Origin: CAJXUU01 sp963975265
GTDB lineage: Bacteria > Bacteroidota > Bacteroidia > Chitinophagales > Saprospiraceae
DNA length: 6,106 nt
Reading direction: 5' to 3'
NCBI GenBank assembly: GCA_963975265.1
Contig: CAXBGT010000264.1
Span: 1-6,106 of the forward strand
Positions 1-5,486 of the stretch are shown piece after piece. Within the stretch, counting starts at the first letter, position 1; each line of letters starts with the position of its first letter. The notes below the pieces were generated by a model. That model saw only the letters and a list, made by a program, of their open reading frames with translations. It was not told where the DNA came from and did not search any database. Position numbers and translations under genes: made by a program.

Positions 1-508
1 CAGTGGTAAATGGTGAACTGTGATTACCGCCACTATTTGGAATTTCTATGATTTCGGTAGTCTCAAAAGTAGTGAGGTCTATTTTTGCTACTCTAGGAGT
101 ATTGTTACCATTGATAAAAAGCCATCTACCATCTGTCTCCCCATTGGTCTGGGATAGTTCAGGGTGATGGGCATCATCCCAAGGTATAAATCCAAAATTA
201 GTATTAAGCATAGGTTTAGTTTCCTCATTGTATCCGTATCCCTTCTCTGCGTCTTGGGAGAACACTGGAATTACTTTGAGCAAACGACCTGATGGAAGAC
301 CGTAAACGGACACTTGTCCGCTAAATCCACCTGAGAAAAATCCATAAAACTCGTCATATTCTCCAGGGGCTACGTAAACAGCACTTGCCGCATCGTTATC
401 TAATGCTCCTGAAGTTGATTTTTGGCTGGTGTTACAGCCAAAAAAGAATACACCTAAGATCGCCATTGCAAAAAGGGCCACCGGTATATATTTAAATTGC
501 TTTTTCAT
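1..508 (-). CDS. nosZ: Nitrous oxide reductase NosZ, clade II (Sec/lipoprotein type), N-terminal part
   Basis: Reduces N2O to N2 in the periplasm, the last step of denitrification. Only the first 169 codons are in the window; the 3' part runs off the left edge. The start ATG (506-508) opens a Sec signal with basic residues, a hydrophobic stretch and FFFGC, so Cys25 is the probable lipidated residue. There is no twin-arginine motif, which separates this from clade I NosZ. The mature part begins a seven-bladed propeller: YVAPGEYDEFYGFFSGG near 45-61, WDDAHHP at 110-116 (His114 and His115 fit the adjacent His pair that ligates CuZ), DGRWLFING near 126-134, RVAKIDL near 139-145, and PNSGGNH with His163 at the next CuZ-ligand position. 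It is divergently transcribed from an Rrf2 regulator and a cytochrome c. Family call is firm; copper-site completeness cannot be judged because the CuA domain lies outside. Confidence 0.93.
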   Translation of the reverse strand, partial: MKKQFKYIPVALFAMAILGVFFFGCNTSQKSTSGALDNDAASAVYVAPGEYDEFYGFFSGGFSGQVSVYGLPSGRLLKVIPVFSQDAEKGYGYNEETKPMLNTNFGFIPWDDAHHPELSQTNGETDGRWLFINGNNTPRVAKIDLTTFETTEIIEIPNSGGNHSSPFTT

Positions 509-542
509 CTGAGTTGATTAAGTTAATTAATAAATAATATCA

Positions 543-550
543 CAAATATA
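543..550 (-). promoter_or_regulatory. Putative nosZ promoter -7 box (TATATTTG)
   Basis: Read on the minus strand this is TATATTTG, an exact match to the Bacteroidota -7 consensus TAnnTTTG, about 35 nt upstream of the nosZ ATG. No clear TTTG -33 box is present. The place where one would sit (about 567-574) falls in the left arm of the 15-bp inverted repeat, so a protein bound there would be expected to block transcription of nosZ. Consensus match seen; activity inferred. Confidence 0.55.
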
Positions 551-566
551 GTTCATTTCAAATTAT

Positions 567-602
567 AAAAGATAAAAAGATCATTTTATCTTTTTATCTT
601 TT
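567..602. promoter_or_regulatory. Perfect 15-bp inverted repeat, candidate Rrf2 operator in the divergent nosZ/rrf2 promoter region
   Basis: The left arm AAAAGATAAAAAGAT (567-581) and right arm ATCTTTTTATCTTTT (588-602) are perfect reverse complements around a 6-nt spacer. TTTATC also occurs as three direct copies at 585-590, 593-598 and 600-605, so several overlapping half-sites exist. The repeat lies between the two divergent -7 boxes: its left arm covers the -33 region of nosZ and its right arm abuts the -7 box of the Rrf2 gene. The neighbouring gene encodes a DNA-binding regulator, and the core 575-594 recurs before the second Rrf2 gene. I infer an operator controlling both directions, including autoregulation. 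A protein-independent role (cruciform or hairpin) is less likely in such an AT-rich repeat. Confidence 0.72.
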
Positions 603-609
603 ATCTTTG
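602..609 (+). promoter_or_regulatory. Putative promoter -7 box for the rrf2-cytochrome c operon (TATCTTTG)
   Basis: TATCTTTG matches TAnnTTTG exactly and lies 21 nt before the ATG at 631, giving a short leader. It begins at the last base of the inverted repeat, so operator occupancy would be expected to interfere with initiation. Its position also argues against the upstream in-frame TTG at 607, which sits inside the box, as start codon. Confidence 0.5.
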
Positions 610-630
610 GTTTATATTCAGCTATTAATT

Positions 631-1083
631 ATGTTAAGTAAGACAAGTAGATATGGAGTAAGGTCAGTGTTGTACTTAGCACTACACACCGAATTGGATT
701 TTCTTATTGGTGTCAAAGAGCTAGCATTTAATATTAAAGTAAGTGAACCTATGCTATCCAAAATCTTGCAAAGCTTAACAAAGAAGAAACTGATTGAATC
801 AAAAAAAGGACGCAATGGAGGTTTCTTCATGACCCTTGATCAGAAAGCAAATAAACTAATGCATGTTATAAGAGAACTTGAGCAATCCGATAGGCTCATC
901 AATGATTGCATGCTGGGACAAAAGGATTGTAGAAATTGTGATAAGTGTCCTTACTTTGGAATGGTCGCTTCTATAAGATCGGAACTGCATTCTATCTATG
1001 GAAATGATACAATAGAAGAGACCGCTAGAAAACTCGAAACAACACTAACTACAGATAAAGAAGAAACATTTTTTACTACCTAA
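631..1083 (+). CDS. Rrf2-family transcriptional regulator with four-Cys cluster (first of two)
   Basis: A 150-residue winged-helix regulator of the Rrf2/IscR/NsrR family, normal length. It opens with the family signature (LSKTSRYGVRSVLYLA, 2-17). Residues about 26-50 form the helix-turn-helix (VKELAFNIKVSEPMLSKILQSL) and KKGRNGGFF (58-66) is the wing. A cysteine-rich loop follows: Cys93, Cys100, Cys103 and Cys106 (C-x6-C-x2-C-x2-C). Family members use three such cysteines to bind an Fe-S cluster that senses NO, redox state or iron; four make ligand choice open here. The ATG at 631 is preferred because translation then starts directly at the conserved N-terminus and a promoter box overlaps the only upstream alternative (TTG 607). 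The gene is 14 nt upstream of a cytochrome c gene, probably co-transcribed, and divergent from nosZ, so NO or redox-responsive control of N2O respiration is likely but inferred. The C-terminal 15 or so residues are polar and poorly conserved. Confidence 0.9.
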   Translation: MLSKTSRYGVRSVLYLALHTELDFLIGVKELAFNIKVSEPMLSKILQSLTKKKLIESKKGRNGGFFMTLDQKANKLMHVIRELEQSDRLINDCMLGQKDCRNCDKCPYFGMVASIRSELHSIYGNDTIEETARKLETTLTTDKEETFFTT

Positions 1084-1097
1084 AATTATAATAAACA

Positions 1098-1565
1098 ATG
1101 AAAAAGATTCTAATATTTACTTTAATAATGACCGTAATTTTTGCTTGTGGTGACAAGAAAGAAAGCCCTTCTCAAAAGATCAAAAGAGAACGTAAAGAAC
1201 AAGCTACTTCAGCAGAAAATGGCCTTGGCGTTGGAGAAATTAAAAATGTAACTCTAAACGACCCGCTAAACCAAGAAATGGTAAAACGAGGACTTGCAAT
1301 CTATGAAATGAAATGCGCTGCATGCCACAAGTTAAAAGGTTCTAGAGTCGTGGGTCCTAGTTGGGCTGGGATGACCACAAAAAGAAAACCAGAATGGATT
1401 ATGAATATGATCACAAATGTAGAAGTTATGCTAGATAAAGATCCAACGGCACAGAAACTTTTGGAAGAATGTATGACTCGGATGCCCAATCAGAACGTAT
1501 CAATTGGTGATGCCAGAGACATTCTTGAGTTTATTTATCAGAACGACATAGATAACGCCAAGTAA
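1098..1565 (+). CDS. Mono-haem c-type cytochrome, lipoprotein
   Basis: A 155-residue exported electron carrier. The N-terminus MKKILIFTLIMTVIFACG is a lipoprotein signal with lipobox IFAC, lipidating Cys17. Next is a charged, low-complexity linker (about 18-45, rich in Lys/Glu/Ser). The class I cytochrome c fold contains one haem-binding CAACH (Cys73, Cys76, His77), GPSW near 86-89 after it, and RMPNQ with Met129 as the likely distal axial ligand. The C-terminal helix is DARDILEFIYQND. It lies 14 nt after the Rrf2 gene in the same direction, so it shares that promoter. Cytochromes c of this kind occur in clade II nos clusters, where they are thought to carry electrons to NosZ; the divergent nosZ supports this role here, but the partner is inferred. 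A strong hairpin follows the gene. Confidence 0.9.
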   Translation: MKKILIFTLIMTVIFACGDKKESPSQKIKRERKEQATSAENGLGVGEIKNVTLNDPLNQEMVKRGLAIYEMKCAACHKLKGSRVVGPSWAGMTTKRKPEWIMNMITNVEVMLDKDPTAQKLLEECMTRMPNQNVSIGDARDILEFIYQNDIDNAK

Positions 1566-1585
1566 CATAATCCTCAAAACTGTAG

Positions 1586-1626
1586 AATACGTATCCGCCA
1601 ATAATATTATGGTAGATACGTATTTT
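1586..1626 (+). terminator. Hairpin plus T-tract: intrinsic terminator or attenuator after the cytochrome gene
   Basis: AATACGTATC (1586-1595) and GATACGTATT (1615-1624) are perfect reverse complements. Inside them, G1597-T1613 wobble and CCA (1598-1600) with TGG (1610-1612) extend the stem after one mismatch, leaving an AT-rich loop. A T-run (1623-1626) follows directly. It starts 21 nt after the cytochrome stop. This fits a Rho-independent terminator, possibly leaky, limiting read-through into the membrane-protein gene. Each arm contains the 8-bp palindrome ATACGTAT, so a protein-binding pair of sites is the alternative reading. Confidence 0.55.
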
Positions 1627-1656
1627 ATATACGCTATTTATGAGCATCGTATTTGT

Positions 1657-2889
1657 ATGAATCAACCAAAAACAGATTTCTTGAAGTTACCTATAATCTT
1701 GTCTGTTACTTTCTTCCTAATAGCTGCCATTTTGGGTCTCGCGATGAGATCTGCTTTTGTCTTCGACATGCCCGAATGGTTCAATTATCGAAATATACAA
1801 CATGGTCATTCTCATGTAGCTTTACTGGGTTGGCTCTTTGGTATTTTTTACATTATAATTGTTGACACATTTCGATTAGAATGGAGTAAATATTCGAAGT
1901 TATTTTGGGCATTACAAGCAACCGTATTTGGAATGTTGTTTACTTTTCCTTTCATAGGTTATGCATCATTATCAATAATATTTTCTACGCTTCATATAGT
2001 CTTAATATATCTATTTGCATATAAGGTGTGGAAAGAACCCAATATATCTGATCAAGGTCAATTGCCAAAAATTTTTTTGAAAACAAGCCTATTCTTTTTA
2101 GCGTTATCGACTTTAGGAACATGGGCACTTGGTCCAATAATGGCTTTAGGGTTTAAAGGAACCGCTGTCTATTACGCTTCTATTCAGTTTTACTTGCATT
2201 TTCAATTTAATGGTTGGTTTATTTTTTCGCTGTTAGCTGTAGTCTTTGCAATCATAAAATCTCATCAAATTATTATCAATGACAAAAAAGGTGGTCTATT
2301 ATATTGGACATTGTTAAGTGGTACCGTGCTGACTTATGCGCTAGCAATATCATGGTCTACTCCTCATATTGGAATTTTTATGATTAATAGCATTGGTGTG
2401 ATCATACAATTGATTGCTTTAGTAATTTTTATAAAAATTCTAATTAAGATTAAGACTCCAATTAAGAAAACAGTGACCCCTTATATTTACGATATTCTCA
2501 AGTTGTCACTTTTAGCATTGGTCTTAAAGATTCTCATACAATCAATGGTTGCAATTCCAGCCTTAGCGGAAGTCTCATATACGATTCGGAATTTTGTTAT
2601 TGGATTCATACATCTTTTGATGTTAGGTGGTCTATCTCTATTTGCATTTGGTATGATTTCCAAAATACAAGCTAGGTCACTTAACTTTGTTGGGATAATA
2701 TTTTTTATTAGTGGTCTAGTTCTTACAGAAATTTTACTCTTTGTACAAGGACTAATGCAATGGCAAGGATGGGGGATTATGAAATACTACTATGAAATGG
2801 TTTCTGCCGGGTCTTTACTAATTGTAATCGGTCTTATTATTATACTCTTAAATCTAATAAAGAAAAAGAGAGACCACATCTCACCCTAA
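1657..2889 (+). CDS. 12-TM membrane protein with conserved histidines, haem-copper oxidase subunit I/NnrS-like
   Basis: A 410-residue, very hydrophobic inner-membrane protein with about 12 helices (roughly 9-30, 53-69, 81-99, 102-122, 140-164, 171-200, 213-233, 238-266, 281-304, 311-334, 342-364, 380-401). QHGHSHVALLGWLFG (48-62; His49, His51, His53) precedes and enters helix 2. FYLHFQFNGWF (178-188; His181) lies in helix 6 and GFIHLLMLGGLSLFAFGMISK (316-336; His319) in helix 10. The layout of His in helices 2, 6 and 10 recalls haem/metal ligand positions in haem-copper oxidases and NorB, while H-x-H...G and the HxLxxG...G stretch recall NnrS. It lacks the full set of metal-site histidines, so I call it a divergent relative, not an oxidase or NO reductase. 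I chose the ATG at 1657 because the in-frame ATG at 1609 lies in the hairpin and adds 16 residues before the natural membrane-protein start. No clear promoter of its own is visible. The location between two Rrf2 genes suggests a role in NO or nitrogen-oxide handling (inferred). Confidence 0.72.
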   Translation: MNQPKTDFLKLPIILSVTFFLIAAILGLAMRSAFVFDMPEWFNYRNIQHGHSHVALLGWLFGIFYIIIVDTFRLEWSKYSKLFWALQATVFGMLFTFPFIGYASLSIIFSTLHIVLIYLFAYKVWKEPNISDQGQLPKIFLKTSLFFLALSTLGTWALGPIMALGFKGTAVYYASIQFYLHFQFNGWFIFSLLAVVFAIIKSHQIIINDKKGGLLYWTLLSGTVLTYALAISWSTPHIGIFMINSIGVIIQLIALVIFIKILIKIKTPIKKTVTPYIYDILKLSLLALVLKILIQSMVAIPALAEVSYTIRNFVIGFIHLLMLGGLSLFAFGMISKIQARSLNFVGIIFFISGLVLTEILLFVQGLMQWQGWGIMKYYYEMVSAGSLLIVIGLIIILLNLIKKKRDHISP

Positions 2890-2898
2890 AACAAGAAT

Positions 2899-2918
2899 AA
2901 AAGATCAGATTATCCTTA
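2899..2918. promoter_or_regulatory. Candidate Rrf2 operator upstream of the second Rrf2 gene, matching the nosZ/rrf2 operator
   Basis: AAAAGAT (2899-2905), six bases, then ATCCTTA (2912-2918). Against the core of the first operator (575-594) 16 of 20 positions are identical, including AAAAGATCA at the left, TTATC at the right and exactly the same 6-nt spacer. It is an imperfect palindrome (one C breaks the right arm). A further AAAGATAAAA copy lies at 2931-2940, 7 nt before the start codon. It overlaps the probable -7 box, suggesting repression. Similarity is seen; binding by either Rrf2 protein is inferred. Confidence 0.58.
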
Positions 2919-2924
2919 TATTTA
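2917..2924 (+). promoter_or_regulatory. Possible -7 box (TATATTTA) for the second Rrf2 gene
   Basis: TATATTTA differs from TAnnTTTG only in its last base and is 23 nt before the ATG at 2948. It lies between the 2899-2918 operator core and the AAAGATAAAA at 2931-2940. The 58-nt gap after the membrane-protein gene would suffice for a separate promoter, though read-through from upstream is also possible. Confidence 0.3.
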
Positions 2925-2947
2925 CTTTTTAAAGATAAAAATTTAAG

Positions 2948-3376
2948 ATGTTTTCCAAAGCATGTGAATACGGAATTAGAGCTATGATACATATAGCTCA
3001 TAAGTCTCAAATAAAAGAAAGAGTAGGTGTTAAGGCTATTGCCAAAGCTATCGATTCACCTGAAGCTTTCACCGGTAAAATAATGCAACAACTCTCTAAA
3101 AGTGGTTTGGTACAATCTATCAAAGGGCCTCATGGAGGTTTTTGGATCAATGATGATGACAGAGTCAAAATCAATCTTCGTCAGATTGTTGAAGTCTTAG
3201 ACGGTGATCAGATTTATGTAGGCTGCGGATTGGGCTTAAGCCAATGTAATGATAGTCAACCTTGCCCAATGCACAACCAGTTTACACCAGTGAGACAAGC
3301 ATTAATCAAGATTCACACTGAGACATCACTTGATGAGTTGGCAACAAAGTTGGATGGGATTGCGACTTTGAAGTAG
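2948..3376 (+). CDS. Rrf2-family transcriptional regulator with three-Cys Fe-S motif (second of two)
   Basis: A 142-residue Rrf2/IscR/NsrR-family regulator of usual size. It starts with the signature FSKACEYGIRAMIHIAH (2-18). Residues about 28-52 form the helix-turn-helix (VKAIAKAIDSPEAFTGKIMQQL) and IKGPHGGFW (58-66) the wing. The sensory loop carries Cys93, Cys100 and Cys106 (C-x6-C-x5-C), the arrangement of family members that bind an Fe-S cluster; Cys6 is additional and near the N-terminus. The three cysteines fall at the same residue numbers as in the first Rrf2 protein, yet overall sequences differ clearly, so this is an old pair and not a recent duplication. It follows the 12-TM gene by 58 nt, with its own candidate operator and promoter. 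NO or redox sensing with control of the neighbouring nitrogen-oxide genes is the natural inference; iron or Fe-S status is the alternative. It converges on the following gene (42 nt between stops) without an evident terminator hairpin. Confidence 0.9.
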   Translation: MFSKACEYGIRAMIHIAHKSQIKERVGVKAIAKAIDSPEAFTGKIMQQLSKSGLVQSIKGPHGGFWINDDDRVKINLRQIVEVLDGDQIYVGCGLGLSQCNDSQPCPMHNQFTPVRQALIKIHTETSLDELATKLDGIATLK

Positions 3377-3418
3377 AATCTTTATTTTTCCGAATATAAT
3401 TATCTATGGTTTATGTTC

Positions 3419-5359
3419 TTAATCATCTATCAAATCACCATGTTTGGACAGCCATCCAGATTGACCAGAAGGTAAGGTATATCTAGCATAACCACCTTCA
3501 AATAATCCAAGTTCCTTGGCAAATGGATGCTTATTAATTTCAATATATCCATGTAATCCATCTAAAGTAAAGCGTATTGGATGAGTAGTATTATGATATG
3601 TAAAAACTACATCTCCATCGTATTCAAAAAAGGAAGAAAATTTCTTACTCTCAGTTTTATAGTCATATCTGACCTGCCTTGCTAATCCTTTTTTACCATT
3701 TTTATAGTATATAAAAGGCGATTCAGGTACATAGTCTTTCTCATAATGTGCCAACAAGAGACCATCTAGATAATCATATGTTGAGACATCTTCTAAATGT
3801 ATTAAGTTAGCTACTGAATCAGCAATAAAACTAAAAGCATAGGACTTCCAAAATGTAGTGTCTGGCACCTCTAATTGCTTAGAAAAATCAGAACCAGAAG
3901 TAACTGCATATTCATTTTGGATAAACCTATTTTTCTTACTGTTATCAATATTGTTATAAAAACTTGTACCACTTTCACTGTCACAGATAAGTATATCCGT
4001 CGGTTCCGCTACTACATTAATAGTATTATCGTAATACAAATACATTGATTGATTGGTTTCTTTATCTATAAGTTCCGGGGAGTAACTAAATAAACCCCAA
4101 TGCTTTGCTCGCGACATATCCATCTTTTTGAATTGGCTATTATATAGCATTTTTTGCCCTGCATCGCGTATTACAATGTACCTATCATTCATAAAAATGT
4201 TATCATATCCTATATCGAATATCTTCTGTTTTCCTGACCTATCATAGAGGTAATATTTATCTTTGACAAAGATGTTGACAACTTTCATTTCGTATAAGCT
4301 TAGCTTTATTTTTTTAATTAGTGATAGAGTCTCTATATCAAATAGGGATTGGAGTTTCCCACCTCTATTCACAAGTACAATTTCATTACCAGTATTGGCA
4401 ACAACTATATTTTTTCCGATAAATATGCTCTTGTTGTTAGCTACTTTATGGTATATCAGTGTTTCATAATCCAACACGTAACAAGATGTATCTTGCTTCA
4501 CAATTCTCGCAATTATATTTTTAACCACATGAACATAATATATCTCTTTATCTAATTCGGTAGAATCACGGAATAGCTTCCCTTTTAATTTTTCTAGATC
4601 ATCAACAACTAGAGATCCAGTGATAATTTGTAATTCACTTGAATCATACTTCTCACTTTTAAGATGTATTCCAGCATATTCACCTTGTCCTAGCTTATAC
4701 TCCGATACGGTTTGCTTGTTTTCATCTACCAATCTTGTATGACCATTTATAAAAGTAAAATATGAAATATCACTTCTCGGCGTTTGCTTTGGATATCTCA
4801 CTTTTAATTCTTTCTCAATTGCATCTTTGTCAAATGTGCTCAATTTTATTTTTTCCTGAAGACCGAGTTCACCATCCTCAGAAATACCAATTAAGGTCTC
4901 TTTAAAAAACAAAATGAAGATACCTAAACCCCAATCCACATCTTTAGTAATTAATATCTCAGCTCCATTTATTTTACATGTTTTAAGAGATGCGAGGTCA
5001 AAATCCAAATCACTATCATCAATCTCTAGATATAGCCAGTTTCCATTCACATTTTGTAATTGAAATATGTCATCATCGACCATCGTAAGGCTTCTATTTT
5101 GAATTTCCTGAATCAATGAACGACCTGAATTCCTGCCTTGATGATTTCTATAATATTTCTTTTGGGATGTAGTTTCATTTAAGTGCCCAAATAATAATTC
5201 TCCATCTGCTCCAAGAGCAAACACCCTATTAGTCAGCGAATCAACAAAGACCAATCCATCATTAAAATAGAAATACTGATAATTGAAGTTGTATTCGCTT
5301 TGAGAAAAACCTAACTGTATTGCACCTAGTAGCAACAAAATACATTTCAAAATTTTCAT
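3419..5359 (-). CDS. Secreted protein of unknown function with WG-repeat-like C-terminus
   Basis: I do not recognise a characterised family. The 646-residue protein begins MKILKCILLLLGAIQLGFSQ, a Sec signal typical of Bacteroidota with probable cleavage after SQ; an in-frame ATG at 5446 would add 29 polar residues before this signal, so 5359 is the better start. The rest is soluble, rich in aromatic, Asp, Lys and Ser residues, with many short beta-strand-like segments separated by turns (for example NGNWLYLEIDDSD, DRSGKQKIFDIGYD). The end, FEGGYARYTLPSGQSGWLSKHG followed by DLIDD, resembles one WG repeat, and YYKNGKKGLARQ and LDGLHGYIEIN nearby may be degenerate copies. A beta-propeller or repeat fold outside the cytoplasm is therefore plausible. 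There is no type IX secretion C-terminal domain, lipobox or TM helix beyond the signal. It is downstream of the GTPase gene by 127 nt and convergent with the Rrf2 gene. No link to the nos genes is visible. Confidence 0.7.
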   Translation of the reverse strand: MKILKCILLLLGAIQLGFSQSEYNFNYQYFYFNDGLVFVDSLTNRVFALGADGELLFGHLNETTSQKKYYRNHQGRNSGRSLIQEIQNRSLTMVDDDIFQLQNVNGNWLYLEIDDSDLDFDLASLKTCKINGAEILITKDVDWGLGIFILFFKETLIGISEDGELGLQEKIKLSTFDKDAIEKELKVRYPKQTPRSDISYFTFINGHTRLVDENKQTVSEYKLGQGEYAGIHLKSEKYDSSELQIITGSLVVDDLEKLKGKLFRDSTELDKEIYYVHVVKNIIARIVKQDTSCYVLDYETLIYHKVANNKSIFIGKNIVVANTGNEIVLVNRGGKLQSLFDIETLSLIKKIKLSLYEMKVVNIFVKDKYYLYDRSGKQKIFDIGYDNIFMNDRYIVIRDAGQKMLYNSQFKKMDMSRAKHWGLFSYSPELIDKETNQSMYLYYDNTINVVAEPTDILICDSESGTSFYNNIDNSKKNRFIQNEYAVTSGSDFSKQLEVPDTTFWKSYAFSFIADSVANLIHLEDVSTYDYLDGLLLAHYEKDYVPESPFIYYKNGKKGLARQVRYDYKTESKKFSSFFEYDGDVVFTYHNTTHPIRFTLDGLHGYIEINKHPFAKELGLFEGGYARYTLPSGQSGWLSKHGDLIDD

Positions 5360-5406
5360 AATAATGTTCGTTTTGCAATTATGATGCTCTCTCTGTAACC
5401 AATGCA

Positions 5407-5414
5407 TAAATATA
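5407..5414 (-). promoter_or_regulatory. Weak -7-like box (TATATTTA) upstream of the secreted-protein gene
   Basis: On the minus strand this reads TATATTTA, one base off TAnnTTTG, about 47 nt before the ATG at 5359. No -33 box is evident. If used, the transcript would exclude the in-frame ATG at 5446, supporting the shorter protein. Such boxes are common in AT-rich DNA, so this is tentative. Confidence 0.22.
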
Positions 5415-5486
5415 TATGTATTTTCATTTAATAAAGGCCTCTTCAAGATGGAAGATTACCCCCTTATTTTCTATAATCTTGTTCAC

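Noticed and set aside
585..605. Three TTTATC direct copies as a short CRISPR-like or tandem repeat array
   Set aside because: Units are far too short and lie within the inverted repeat; better explained as overlapping half-sites in an operator.
607..630. Upstream TTG start for the first Rrf2 gene, adding eight residues
   Set aside because: It lies inside the probable -7 box, the extra residues are not Rrf2-like, and ATG at 631 begins exactly at the conserved N-terminus.
1609..1656. Upstream ATG start for the 12-TM protein
   Set aside because: It sits in the loop of the terminator-like hairpin, and the 16 added residues precede a normal membrane-protein start at 1657.
4263..4555. Open frames on the plus strand inside the secreted-protein gene, and similar antisense frames at 618-830, 1301-1489 and 5815-6018
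   Set aside because: Overlapping frames opposite convincing genes, with compositions expected of antisense reading and no recognisable domains.
5360..5446. Upstream ATG start for the secreted protein
   Set aside because: It would place 29 polar residues before a textbook signal peptide starting at 5359.
5452..5480. AAGATTA/TAATCTT inverted repeat after the GTPase gene as a terminator
   Set aside because: Only 7 bp of AT-rich stem with a 15-nt loop and no T-run in the direction of transcription; too weak to call.
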